A stretch of DNA of 64,000 nt from Desulfobulbus rhabdoformis (GTDB lineage: Bacteria; Desulfobacterota; Desulfobulbia; Desulfobulbales; Desulfobulbaceae): positions 117,460 through 181,459 of the forward strand of contig NZ_JAFFQA010000004.1 in assembly GCF_016919065.1 (NCBI RefSeq). The letters run 5' to 3'. Position 1 is the stretch's first letter. The number at the start of each line of letters is the position of its first letter. Shown piece by piece: positions 16,773 through 25,735 of the stretch. A model generated the notes under the pieces. The model saw only the letters and a list, made by a program, of their open reading frames with translations. It ran no database searches and was not told where the DNA came from. A program made the position numbers and the translations under genes.

Positions 16773-17891
16773 TCACTGCTTTTGACCGCTGCCAAACCAT
16801 TTATTGACCAACGCGTCCATGGTTCCGTCTTCTATGATTTTGAGCAGGGTCCGGTCAATGTGTTCTTTGAGTCGACTGTTTTCCGGCAAGAGGTAGGCAT
16901 AGTCCTGCTTGTTAAACATTTGGCCAACGAGTTTAACCTTTCCCTTGCCCGCTGTGGCCGCATGGTATTGCAAGGTGGGCAGGTCATGCACGACTGCAGC
17001 AAGCTTGCCCTCTTCCAGAAGTTGGTACAGGGTTGTCGCATTGGCGGTGGGAACCAATTTCCCAAGGTGTACACGCTCCATGTACTGTTCACTGGTGCTG
17101 CCTCTCACCACACCTACTTTTTTCCCCTCCAGGTCTTGAGGGCCTTCAATGTAGCTACGCAGCTCGTGCATGGTGATGTCTGAGGAGATATTGGCAACAA
17201 AAACGGCAAACACGGGCAGGGAAACGGCTATAATAATCACGGCCAGCAGTTTGCCGATTCTGCTTTTGGGAATGTAGTCCCCGTAACCAACGGTACTGGC
17301 CGTCACCATGGACCAGTACACCCCCTCCAGTACTCCGGGGAGATAGCGCTGGTTAAAAGATTGCTGGTGGCGGCGTTCGGCCAGCCAGATCACATGGCCG
17401 GTAAGGAGAAGAAAACCTAAAAATGATCCGATCTTGATGAGCCGGTCCCGAGTAAAAAAAGAGGACCAGAAGGCGGTGAATGAATAGCTGGGTTCTGCCG
17501 GAGTCATGATCCCCAGACCGGTATGATAGTGCGAGAGGCTAAAATCAAACTGGCTCTCCCGCTTTTCGGTAATAGTGATAGCGCCAATGGCCACATCAAT
17601 GGTGCGCTTGCGCATATCTTCAAGGGTGTTGGCAATGCCATCGCTGACGACAAAGCGATAGGGAAGTTCTAGATCCATAGCAATGGTTTTCCACAGGTCA
17701 ATGGCAAACCCCGTTGGCTCTTGGTTGGGCTCCAGAAAGATAAAGGGCTTGATATCGCGGATGCCAACACGTATTTCGGAGGCGGCGGCCATGTTAATTG
17801 GCTGAAGAGCCTGCAGGACAAAGACGACAACCAGTATCAGGCTTCCCAGAGTCCATCGTTGACGGCAACGTACAGTGCTTGAACAAGACAT
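16773..17891 (-). CDS. GluR0-like ligand-gated potassium channel (prokaryotic glutamate-receptor homologue)
   Basis: A 372-residue membrane protein whose architecture is that of a prokaryotic ionotropic glutamate receptor: signal peptide/helix (13-37); first half of a periplasmic amino-acid-binding fold (S1, about 38-135); TM1 (153-170); pore loop with the canonical potassium selectivity filter TVGYGD (200-205); TM2 (214-235); second half of the binding fold (S2, about 248-366); and no TM3. A periplasmic ligand would open a K+ conductance. Start 17891 is preceded by AGGAAAGG; a longer frame from 17969 is not supported. It is followed by a cation/proton antiporter gene. The ligand is unknown. 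Confidence 0.85.
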   Translation of the reverse strand: MSCSSTVRCRQRWTLGSLILVVVFVLQALQPINMAAASEIRVGIRDIKPFIFLEPNQEPTGFAIDLWKTIAMDLELPYRFVVSDGIANTLEDMRKRTIDVAIGAITITEKRESQFDFSLSHYHTGLGIMTPAEPSYSFTAFWSSFFTRDRLIKIGSFLGFLLLTGHVIWLAERRHQQSFNQRYLPGVLEGVYWSMVTASTVGYGDYIPKSRIGKLLAVIIIAVSLPVFAVFVANISSDITMHELRSYIEGPQDLEGKKVGVVRGSTSEQYMERVHLGKLVPTANATTLYQLLEEGKLAAVVHDLPTLQYHAATAGKGKVKLVGQMFNKQDYAYLLPENSRLKEHIDRTLLKIIEDGTMDALVNKWFGSGQKQ

Positions 17892-18075
17892 ATCCTTTCC
17901 TGGGTAGAGGTGGCGGGGACAGAAGGCGGCTGTCGCACCGAGGGAGGTGTCTAATTTTTCCAGAGTCAATAAACCATGTGAACCGCAGGAAAATGATTAC
18001 AAAAAAGTAGCCGCAAGAGCAAGCCTCTTTCCATTTTCGAAAATGCCATGGCCTCGGAAGCTGAATATGTGGAAG

Positions 18076-19182
18076 TTATTCTGGTGATGTCGGCCGGGGA
18101 AAAGGCAAGGGGAGTTGATGCATACGCAAACGAGAGGTTTCATTTTCTCTGCAGAGGTTGGAAACAGTGATCCCCAGAAGGCGGATTTTACGTTGTCCCG
18201 CCTCGGTGGCAGCCAGGAGTCGGGGAAGTTGGGTGAGCATATCGCTTGCGCTAAAAAATCCCTGAGGAGTAGTGGCCGAACGCGTGATCGTGGTGAAATC
18301 GGAGTAACGCACTTTTAAGGTCAGGGTACGGCCACCGGTTTCTTTGTCCGCCAGGATCTGAGCCACCTTGGTTATCAGCCCAAAGAGGAGATCTGTGATT
18401 TCAGCATTATTGTCAATGTCTTCAGCCAGGGTCGTTTCCGTGCCGATGGATTTACGCTCACGTACAGGTTCGACCGGGCGCAGATCGATGCCTCGAACAA
18501 TGTCATAGAAAAAAAGTCCAGATTTGCCAAAGAGATGCTGCAACTGGTTTTGGGAGAAGCGGAGTAAATCCTCCCCGGTACGAACCCCCTGGGCCTGCAT
18601 TTTTTTCTCTGTGACCTTCCCCACCCCGTAAAATTTGCCAATGGGCAGGGCTGCGATGAAATCCCGAGCACGCTCCGGAGGAATGACGGTCATTCCGTCG
18701 GGTTTATTATGGCCAGAGGCGATTTTAGCGAGGAATTTGTTGTAGGAGACGCCAGCTGACGCTGTCAGGTGCAAGGTGGCCTTGATATCGGCACGGATCA
18801 TCTGGGCGATGCGGGTAGCCGATGGCTGGCCAAGAGAATTTTCCGTGACATCCAAGAAAGCCTCATCCACAGAAAGTTGTTCCACAAGTTCGGTGTAGCG
18901 ATGGAAAAGGGCCATGATCTTTCTGGAAATTTCCCTGTAGCGATCCATACGCGGGCGGATAAAGACCGCCTGGGGACAGAGCTGGTAGGCGCGCACGCAG
19001 GGCATGGCGGAATGAATGCCAAAGGCCCTGGCCTCATAGGAGCAGGCCGCCACCACGCCACGGCTCTGTGGTTTGCCCCCGACAATAACCGGACGACCAC
19101 GCAGCACTGGGGTGTCGAGTTGTTCGACCGAAGCAAAAAATGCATCCATGTCGATATGAATGATTTTACGAAGAGGTGGCAT
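18076..19182 (-). CDS. dinB: DNA polymerase IV (Y-family)
   Basis: Error-prone translesion polymerase. Catalytic motifs are intact: HIDMDAFFASVEQ at the N terminus (metal-binding Asp), YEARAFGI with the steric-gate region, SVDEAFLDV (Asp-Glu pair), the helix-hairpin-helix stretch around LPIGKFYGVGKVTEKKM, and a little-finger domain to the end. Orthologues start near MxxIIHIDMDAFFA, so the ATG at 19182 is preferred; an in-frame ATG at 19218 adds 12 residues and cannot be excluded. Length of about 368 residues is normal. It is not next to other SOS genes, and no clear LexA box was identified upstream. Confidence 0.93.
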   Translation of the reverse strand: MPPLRKIIHIDMDAFFASVEQLDTPVLRGRPVIVGGKPQSRGVVAACSYEARAFGIHSAMPCVRAYQLCPQAVFIRPRMDRYREISRKIMALFHRYTELVEQLSVDEAFLDVTENSLGQPSATRIAQMIRADIKATLHLTASAGVSYNKFLAKIASGHNKPDGMTVIPPERARDFIAALPIGKFYGVGKVTEKKMQAQGVRTGEDLLRFSQNQLQHLFGKSGLFFYDIVRGIDLRPVEPVRERKSIGTETTLAEDIDNNAEITDLLFGLITKVAQILADKETGGRTLTLKVRYSDFTTITRSATTPQGFFSASDMLTQLPRLLAATEAGQRKIRLLGITVSNLCRENETSRLRMHQLPLPFPRPTSPE

Positions 19183-19307
19183 GATCGTACAAGGAAAGAC
19201 CTGGGCATTTATCGCCATTGACGCTAAAGGCTTGCAAGGCTATTATCCGACTCAAATCCGATTGATTCCACCACAGTACACCAGATCCTTATCAAGGAAA
19301 ACAGACA

Positions 19308-20333
19308 ATGCATCTCTATACTGAGCGGCGGCAGCAGCTCGCCCAGCAGCCTGCCACCTGGCTGATAACCGGTGTCGCCGGCTTTATCGGCTCGAATTTA
19401 CTGGAAAATTTACTCTCTCTTGGTCAGAATGTGGTGGGCCTGGATAACTTCTCGACCGGCTATCAGCATAATCTGGATGAGGTTGAAAGCCGTGTCGACC
19501 AGGAGGCTTGGGCGCGTTTTTGCTTCATTCGGGGGGATATTCGTGAGCCTGCCGACTGCCATAAGGCCTGCACAGGGGTGGATTATGTGCTCCATCAGGC
19601 AGCACTCGGCTCTGTCCCCCGCTCCATAGAGGATCCACAGACCACCAACGCAAATAATATAGACGGGTTTCTCAATATGCTGGTCGCTGCCCGGGATGCC
19701 GGTGTGCGGCGTATGGTCTATGCAGCCTCAAGTTCAACCTATGGTGATCACCCAGATTTGCCCAAGGTCGAGGAGAAGATCGGTAATCCGCTCTCGCCCT
19801 ACGCGGTGACCAAGCTGGTCAATGAACTTTACGCCAGCGTTTTTGCCCGCACCTATGACTTTAAGACCATCGGTCTGCGCTATTTCAATATTTTTGGTCA
19901 GCGACAGGATCCCGATGGGGCCTATGCTGCGGTTATCCCAAAATGGTTTGCCAGTCTCCTGAAAGATGAGCCCGTCTATATAAATGGAGACGGAGAGACC
20001 AGCCGCGATTTCTGTTTTATAGAAAACTGTGTCCAGGCAAATATTATGGCGGCCACAGCCGGTGACGAAGCGGCCAACAATGTCTACAATGTGGCTTTTG
20101 GGGAACGCACCACACTCAATACCCTCTACGAGCTGATTCAAGAACGGGTAGCAGTGCAGTGCCCGCAGGCGGCCAAGGCCAAGCCGGTGTACCGTGATTT
20201 TCGTGCTGGCGATGTGCGTCATTCTCTGGCCAATATCGGCAAAGCTGGCGAGCTCATCGGTTATCAACCGTCTTTTTCCGTTCGTGATGGGCTTGACAAG
20301 GCTGCCCGTTGGTATATCGACAATATCAAGTAG
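19308..20333 (+). CDS. NAD-dependent epimerase, WbpP/TviC-like UDP-N-acetylglucosamine 4-epimerase
   Basis: Soluble short-chain dehydrogenase/reductase-type sugar nucleotide epimerase, 341 residues. NAD binding by [10 protein letters not shown] at about 22-31; catalytic Ser/Thr in AASSSTYGD; catalytic pair Tyr-x3-Lys in [18 protein letters not shown] and a [12 protein letters not shown] substrate-binding loop. The extended N terminus and these loops are closest to WbpP/TviC enzymes that interconvert UDP-GlcNAc(A) and UDP-GalNAc(A) for surface polysaccharide. Assignment beyond the extended-SDR epimerase family is inference. There is no polysaccharide cluster around it. A type A repeat begins within its stop codon. 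Confidence 0.85.
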   Translation: MHLYTERRQQLAQQPATWLITGVAGFIGSNLLENLLSLGQNVVGLDNFSTGYQHNLDEVESRVDQEAWARFCFIRGDIREPADCHKACTGVDYVLHQAALGSVPRSIEDPQTTNANNIDGFLNMLVAARDAGVRRMVYAASSSTYGDHPDLPKVEEKIGNPLSPYAVTKLVNELYASVFARTYDFKTIGLRYFNIFGQRQDPDGAYAAVIPKWFASLLKDEPVYINGDGETSRDFCFIENCVQANIMAATAGDEAANNVYNVAFGERTTLNTLYELIQERVAVQCPQAAKAKPVYRDFRAGDVRHSLANIGKAGELIGYQPSFSVRDGLDKAARWYIDNIK

Positions 20334-20475
20334 TGCCCATCCAGGAACGGTCTTTTTGCCCAATTTCTGCGTTATGCTTAAATTTTTATCCTCGGAATAT
20401 TACTCATATGCCTGCGGAAAAATTTTGCGCAGGCCTTGAACTTGAACAAAAATCCTCCTTTCTGGACAGACACTA
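20332..20475. repeat. Type A intergenic repeat, full copy (A2)
   Basis: 144 bases with imperfect terminal inverted repeats (left AGTGCCCATCCAGGAACGG; right end inverse AGTGTCTGTCCAGAAAGG). The interior contains GCTTAAATTTTTATCCTCGG and ATATGCCTGCGGAAAAATTT, modules also found in the type B repeat at 30048. The first bases overlap the TAG stop codon of the epimerase gene, so insertion or recruitment has placed the element exactly at a gene end. A short copy lies at 5427. Confidence 0.75.
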
Positions 20476-20571
20476 AGTAGCGCTGTCCACGGAGCGGTTA
20501 CGCCCCCATTCAACGTCACCATTTAATCGTCTATTTACAGGGCTCGCCCTGAACAAGATAAGGAGCATTCG

Positions 20572-21663
20572 ATGTCCAGCACCCTTGGTACCCTCTATAA
20601 AGTCAGCACCTTCGGCGAATCCCACTGCAAGGGCGTTGGCGCCATTGTCGATGGCTGCCCCCCCGGTATGGAGCTGGTTGAGGCGGATATACAAAAGCAG
20701 CTTTCACGCCGCCGTCCGGGTCAGAGTGATCTTTCCACCCCCCGCCAGGAAGCCGACCAGGTGACCATCTACTCCGGGACCGAGTTTGGCAAGACCCTGG
20801 GGACCCCAATCATGCTGCTGGTCAACAACAAGGATCAACGGCCTCAGGACTATGGGGAGATGAGCAAGATTCCGCGCCCTTCACACGCCGACTTCACCTA
20901 TCAGATGAAATATGGAACCCGGGCCTCAAGTGGGGGCGGGCGTTCCAGTGCTCGTGAGACCATTGGCCGTGTTGCCGCCGGTGCCATCGCCGAGAAGTGG
21001 CTCCATGAAACCTATGGGACAGAGATCGTTGCCTGGGTCAGTGCGGTGGGGGATATCGAGGCCCCGGATATGGATCTGACCACCATCAGCCGTGAACAGG
21101 TGGATGCCCAGATTATTCGTTGCCCAGACGCTCCAACAGCTGTCAAAATGGAGGAGCGGGTCAAAGAGGTACTGGAAGCCAAGGATTCCATCGGTGGTAT
21201 TTTGACCTGTGTCTGCCGCAATGTCCCTATTGGCTTGGGTGAGCCGGTCTTTGACAAACTTGAAGCCCGTCTGGCCCAGGCCATGTTGTCCCTGCCTGCC
21301 ACCAAGGGCTTTGATATCGGTTCAGGTTTTGCCGGTACCCGCATGCGCGGTAGCCAGCACAATGACCCCTTTGTCCAGAAAGATGGTCGGCTGGGCACAC
21401 GCACCAACAACAGCGGAGGCATTCAGGGGGGAATCAGCAATGGGGAACCCATTGTCTTTCGTATCGGCTTTAAGCCGGTGGCCACCATCGGCCAGGAGCA
21501 GGAAACCGTAAACTTTGATGGTGAGCATGTCACGCTTGCCGCCAAGGGGCGGCACGATCCCTGCGTGGTGCCTCGGGCGGTGCCCATTGTCGAGGCCATG
21601 GCATCCCTGGTGTTGATTGATATGGCCCTGCAGCAGCGTGCACGGCAGCCTCTTTGCCGCTAA
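20572..21663 (+). CDS. aroC: Chorismate synthase
   Basis: Last step of the shikimate pathway: anti-1,4-elimination of phosphate from EPSP to give chorismate, needing reduced FMN. The 363-residue protein opens with [18 protein letters not shown] (signature 1), includes [14 protein letters not shown] and [11 protein letters not shown] (signature 2), and later [20 protein letters not shown] (signature 3). All FMN and substrate contacts in these signatures look intact. The ATG at 20572 is preceded by AAGGAG. It is a single gene of the pathway here, followed 15 bases later by a signalling gene. Confidence 0.97.
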   Translation: MSSTLGTLYKVSTFGESHCKGVGAIVDGCPPGMELVEADIQKQLSRRRPGQSDLSTPRQEADQVTIYSGTEFGKTLGTPIMLLVNNKDQRPQDYGEMSKIPRPSHADFTYQMKYGTRASSGGGRSSARETIGRVAAGAIAEKWLHETYGTEIVAWVSAVGDIEAPDMDLTTISREQVDAQIIRCPDAPTAVKMEERVKEVLEAKDSIGGILTCVCRNVPIGLGEPVFDKLEARLAQAMLSLPATKGFDIGSGFAGTRMRGSQHNDPFVQKDGRLGTRTNNSGGIQGGISNGEPIVFRIGFKPVATIGQEQETVNFDGEHVTLAAKGRHDPCVVPRAVPIVEAMASLVLIDMALQQRARQPLCR

Positions 21664-21677
21664 CCGGAAGGAATATT

Positions 21678-22739
21678 GTGACCGAGCAAGGCGCCTCCAT
21701 TCTTGTTGTTGAGGATTCACCGATCAATCAACGGCAGTTGCAGGCGCTATTGAGCAAACAGGGCTATCGGGTCTTGGTGGCCAATCATGGCAAGGAGGCG
21801 CTGGATCTGCTTGCCCATGAGCGGCCGGATCTTCTGTTGCTTGACGTGGTCATGCCGGAGCTTGATGGGCTGGCACTGTGTCGAATCCTCAAAAAGGATC
21901 CGGTGCACTGCGAAATTCCGGTTATTTTTATTTCTTCACTGGACAACACCGCCGATAAGCTCAGTGGCTTCAGCGCTGGCGGGGTGGATTATATCACCAA
22001 ACCCTTTCACCCATCAGAGGTGCTGGCACGGATTGCAACCCACCTTAAAATCAGGCAGCTGCAAAAGCAACTCGCAGAGAATAACCGTCAACTGGTCCTT
22101 GAAAAACAGAAGTCCGAATCGCTCTTGCTCAATGTTTTACCAGCCCGTGTGGCCCAGGAGTTGATGGAGCGGGGGAGTTGTACCCCCCAGTACTTTTCTG
22201 AGGTTACGGTGGGGTTTGTTGATATCGTTCAGTTTACAGCGACCGCCGCAAGTCTGGACTCTTCCTTTGTCATTAGTGAACTGAACGAACTCTTTACCGC
22301 CTTTGATCGCATTGTGGAAAAGTATCAATGCGAGCGGATGAAAACCATTGGTGACGCCTACCTCTTTGCCTCGGGTATTCCCGAACCACGCAAGGACCAT
22401 TCTCGGGCAGCCGCACTGGTAGCCATTGATATGATTGGCTATCTTAAAGAGCGCAATCAGAATTGTGCCCAAACCTGGGAAATCCGTATTGGTCTCCACG
22501 CAGGGCCCGTGGTAGGCGGAATAGTCGGTACCAAAAAGTACATCTATGATATCTTCGGGGATACTGTCAATATCGCAGCCCGCCTCGAATCGCTCTCCCT
22601 GCCCATGCGGATTAATGTCTCCCAGGCCTTTTGCAAGGGGCTGGAGGATGAATTTCGGTTTTCCTGTCCACTCTCCGTAGAGATGAAAGGAAAGGGGACA
22701 CAAGCCATCTGTTTTCTTGAAGGGGTTCAGAATCCCTGA
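21678..22739 (+). CDS. Response regulator-class III cyclase fusion, predicted adenylate cyclase
   Basis: N-terminal receiver (acceptor Asp56 in LLLLDVVMPELDG, late Lys in YITKPFHPSE), a coiled-coil linker (about 125-165) and a class III nucleotide cyclase domain (about 175-350). Metal-binding Asp residues are in VDIVQFT and GDAYLF. The base-specifying pair reads as adenylate type (Lys of KTIGDAY and Asp of YDIFGD). The transition-state Asn and Arg are present in TVNIAARLES. It should make cAMP in response to phosphorylation. Start taken as GTG 21678 with GGAAGGA six bases upstream; an ATG at 21654 would overlap aroC. The cognate kinase is not adjacent. Confidence 0.85.
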   Translation: MTEQGASILVVEDSPINQRQLQALLSKQGYRVLVANHGKEALDLLAHERPDLLLLDVVMPELDGLALCRILKKDPVHCEIPVIFISSLDNTADKLSGFSAGGVDYITKPFHPSEVLARIATHLKIRQLQKQLAENNRQLVLEKQKSESLLLNVLPARVAQELMERGSCTPQYFSEVTVGFVDIVQFTATAASLDSSFVISELNELFTAFDRIVEKYQCERMKTIGDAYLFASGIPEPRKDHSRAAALVAIDMIGYLKERNQNCAQTWEIRIGLHAGPVVGGIVGTKKYIYDIFGDTVNIAARLESLSLPMRINVSQAFCKGLEDEFRFSCPLSVEMKGKGTQAICFLEGVQNP

Positions 22740-22826
22740 CAGCGGAGAACCTACAGAGAGGATGCGCTGTCCTTGCGGCGGAGAACGTGTTCTTTGCCAC
22801 TCTTGGTGGGGTGGCGTGAGCTTGGA

Positions 22827-23147
22827 TTACACGAAACCTGCCAGCCAGTACAAAGCCATGCCCAGGACCACGGTGCCAGCCAGGTTTTTTGTTTTCCAGG
22901 CAAAGTAGAGGGTGGGAATGGCCACCCATAATTCAGGCTTTCCCAGTTCAAGACTGCGCGTGGAGCTGTTGGTGAACAGGCTCGGGGCGATGAGGGCACT
23001 GAGGATTGCCGCAGGAATCAGGCTCAGCCAGTCTACCAGGGGCTTTGGCAGTCGGCGGTGTGCCAGGTAGATAAGCGGCAGGCAACGGGGAAGATAGGTC
23101 ACCAGTCCCATGGCCGCAAAAAGCAGGCAATACTCCTGCCAGCTCAT
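22827..23147 (-). CDS. azlD: AzlD family branched-chain amino acid export subunit
   Basis: A small integral membrane protein (106 residues, about four helices) with the family YLPRCLPLIYLAHRRLPKP start and LSLIPAAILSALIAPSLF core. AzlD works with AzlC as a two-component exporter of branched-chain amino acids and analogues. Its start overlaps the azlC stop by 4 bases (ATGA), indicating translational coupling. Confidence 0.88.
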   Translation of the reverse strand: MSWQEYCLLFAAMGLVTYLPRCLPLIYLAHRRLPKPLVDWLSLIPAAILSALIAPSLFTNSSTRSLELGKPELWVAIPTLYFAWKTKNLAGTVVLGMALYWLAGFV

Positions 23148-23842
23148 TGGTGGCCCTCCTGGCGACGTTTCAGCAGATAACCGCAGGTCGCGGCAATTAC
23201 TGCGGCGGCAACAATGTAGGAGTCACCTGGAATATAAAGATACCAGAGGGTGGCAACCAGGGCGGCGATGAGAGCGGTGATCACAGAGAGCCAGTTTTTG
23301 AGCTGGTAAACAAGCAGGCAGAGAAACATGGCGTTTAAAGCATAGTCGATGCCAAAGGCGCCCTGGGGGGTGAACTGGCCGACAAGAACGCCTGCAGTGG
23401 TGGCCCCAATCCAGGTCAGATTTGGCAGTTGGTTGGCGGTGAGCGCAGACCAGCGACTCCATCCCCCCTTGCTGAACCGGGCCATGTTCAGGGCAAAGCT
23501 CTCATCGGTGATGCCGTAGGCAAAGAGAACGAGAAAACGGCGATCAACCCCCTGCAGATGAACAGCCAAAGCTGATCCCATAAGGGCGTGGCGCAGGTTG
23601 ACCATGAGAGTGGTGAAGACAATGGCTGGAAAAGAAGCACCGCTTGCCAGCATGGCCACGCAGATAAACTGCGCAGAGCCGGCAAACACAAGAATGGACA
23701 TCATGGCCATGGCCCACCAGGGAAGCCCCGTCTGCTGTGCAAGTACACCAAGGGCTAGGCCGATGGGGAAATATCCCAGGCAGATTGGCCAGGCGGCTGC
23801 CAGGCCATGACGAAAAAGTGTGCTTGGCGGGAGAGGGGCCAT
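23144..23842 (-). CDS. azlC: AzlC family branched-chain amino acid export permease
   Basis: A 232-residue inner-membrane protein. Family features are the N-terminal CLGYFPIGLALGVLAQQTGL, FAGSAQFICVAML, the NLRHALMGSAL motif and FAYGITDESFAL. It forms the large subunit of the AzlCD exporter with the overlapping downstream azlD. There is no Lrp-type regulator gene beside it; the promoter must lie in the 219-base divergent gap to the DUF2868 gene. Confidence 0.9.
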   Translation of the reverse strand: MAPLPPSTLFRHGLAAAWPICLGYFPIGLALGVLAQQTGLPWWAMAMMSILVFAGSAQFICVAMLASGASFPAIVFTTLMVNLRHALMGSALAVHLQGVDRRFLVLFAYGITDESFALNMARFSKGGWSRWSALTANQLPNLTWIGATTAGVLVGQFTPQGAFGIDYALNAMFLCLLVYQLKNWLSVITALIAALVATLWYLYIPGDSYIVAAAVIAATCGYLLKRRQEGHQ

Positions 23843-24061
23843 CTTACTGCTTTACCTTGTCCTGTTTTAAAATTTTTGCTAGTGATGAAAAGTTTTTACG
23901 GCTGCCCCGAGAAGCCAACCTCTGAAGTGTAACTGACCCACAACGTCGCTCCCTCAAGAAAGCAGAGGAGACGACAACCTCTTTCTATACGATACGATGG
24001 TTCCCTCACACAATTTTTTTTCGTTGGCCCTTATGGCTCGCTACCAACTGGAGTTTATCCT

Positions 24062-25735
24062 GTGAGTCGTCTCTGGAATATTGCTGATCTGATCGACTTG
24101 CACTTTTTTTGTCGACTTGACGAGGAGGTGCAGACAAAGGAAGGGGAGGCTGCCCTTGCCAAACGTGATCGGGTTATCTATCTGACGAAAATCCAGCCAC
24201 AGCTCCGGAAGCACGAGGAAATTTCGCCCCAGGTGCTGGTACGTCGTTGGCTTGCCATTCGCCGCCTGCAGTTTCGTCGAAAAAAAGGCGGTGAGGGGGA
24301 GCCTTTGCCAGGTAGTCTCTGGCAGGAACTCTCGATCCTGGCCCGAACATTGGTAGTTGTGATCGGTCTTCTCATGGGGGCCGGTGCCGCCGGATCCCTG
24401 TTGCTCTATTCCGGTACCACGCCGCTGAATGTGTCGCTGTACTTTGGTCTGTTCGTGGTTGCACAGTTGGTTATGGTGCTGGTGCAGGCCTGTTTGTTGC
24501 TTTACCGTTTTGTGCGTCGTCTGCCTCTGGAGGCAACAAGCTTGTACATGCTCCTGGGACGTGCCATGGTTCGTTTTATGGAGCGAACACGACGTCGAGT
24601 CCACAGACGTCTGTCTGGAAAGCAGCGCCTTGATCTTGCCGCCCTGATCGGTGGGATAGGGCAGCGACGTGAACTGGGGGTACTGCTTGTCTGGCCGGCT
24701 TTTATCCTGGTGCAACTGGGAGGCATTGGCTTTAATCTGGGCGTGTTGGGTGCAACACTGTCCAAGGTGATCTTCTCAGACATGGCCTTTGCCTGGCAGT
24801 CAAGTCTTCAGCTCTCGCCGGAGTTGGTCGCTAAGGTGGTCCACTGGATCGCGCTGCCCTGGTCCTGGTATCTCCCCCAGGCCGTTCCCAGTCTGGCAGA
24901 AATTCAGGGCAGTCAGATGATTCTCAAAGAGGGCATCAGTCAGTTGTCTTCTGCGAATTTGGTTGCCTGGTGGCCTTTTCTTTGTTGCAGTGTTGCCCTG
25001 TATGGTTTGCTACCCCGTTTTCTGCTGCTGCTCATCGGTTCGGTACGACAACGCCAGGCCCTGGAAGGGCTTAATTTTTCTTCGCTCAACTTTCGCCCCC
25101 TTTTGCGGCGCATGACAGCACCCCGTGTAGACACAGGCGGTGTGCAGCCCCCAAAGCCCGCTTCGCAGAAAAAACGTTTCACCCCGGAAACAATCTCGGT
25201 GCAGCCAGACCCAGCCGATAGTGAAATCTCCTCGTCTCAAGCGCCTCAACAGGAAGACGAAGATACGGTGCTGGAGAAACCTCTGGAATCTTCGTTTGCA
25301 GAGGGTGTTTTGACTCAAGACTCGGGCATGCAGGAGCAGGGGGTTGTTATAATTCCCGATGAGCTCTACGAGGAGTGTCCTCTGGAAGAACTGCGTCTGC
25401 AGCTTGCACAGATACAGCCGCATTTGAAGATGCGCCTGCAGGGCTATGACGAGACCGAGCCTGTGGCCTCGCTGAACCTTGATCCAGCCAGGTTTGATGA
25501 ACTTTTTGTTCTTTTTGAAGCCTGGCAGCCCCCATTGAAGGAAACAGAAAATTGTATTCGCGGACTGCGTCTGCTCCTGGGCCGCGAATTCCCCATCACC
25601 ATTCTCCTTATCGGTAAACCCGCCTCGCAGACCATGCTCACCTCTGTGGATGCCAACCAGCTTGGTATCTGGCAGATGAAAATGCAGGCCTTGGGAGATG
25701 GGAATCTTGCTGTGCAACCTCTGATACTGCCATGA
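24062..25735 (+). CDS. DUF2868 membrane protein, partner of a DUF3482 GTPase
   Basis: A 557-residue protein that opens with the DUF2868 pattern LIDLHFFCRLDEE and RVIYLTKIQPQL. At least four hydrophobic helices follow (near 98-118, 123-145, 195-215 and 290-330). A cytoplasmic C-terminal region of about 220 residues is Gln/Glu/Pro-rich (360-430) and ends in a folded-looking domain. GTG start with GGAG upstream. Its end overlaps the next gene by 4 bases (ATGA). The DUF2868/DUF3482 pairing occurs in other proteobacteria, and a role in membrane remodelling or stress is only a guess; no function is established that I know of. Confidence 0.8.
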   Translation: MSRLWNIADLIDLHFFCRLDEEVQTKEGEAALAKRDRVIYLTKIQPQLRKHEEISPQVLVRRWLAIRRLQFRRKKGGEGEPLPGSLWQELSILARTLVVVIGLLMGAGAAGSLLLYSGTTPLNVSLYFGLFVVAQLVMVLVQACLLLYRFVRRLPLEATSLYMLLGRAMVRFMERTRRRVHRRLSGKQRLDLAALIGGIGQRRELGVLLVWPAFILVQLGGIGFNLGVLGATLSKVIFSDMAFAWQSSLQLSPELVAKVVHWIALPWSWYLPQAVPSLAEIQGSQMILKEGISQLSSANLVAWWPFLCCSVALYGLLPRFLLLLIGSVRQRQALEGLNFSSLNFRPLLRRMTAPRVDTGGVQPPKPASQKKRFTPETISVQPDPADSEISSSQAPQQEDEDTVLEKPLESSFAEGVLTQDSGMQEQGVVIIPDELYEECPLEELRLQLAQIQPHLKMRLQGYDETEPVASLNLDPARFDELFVLFEAWQPPLKETENCIRGLRLLLGREFPITILLIGKPASQTMLTSVDANQLGIWQMKMQALGDGNLAVQPLILP

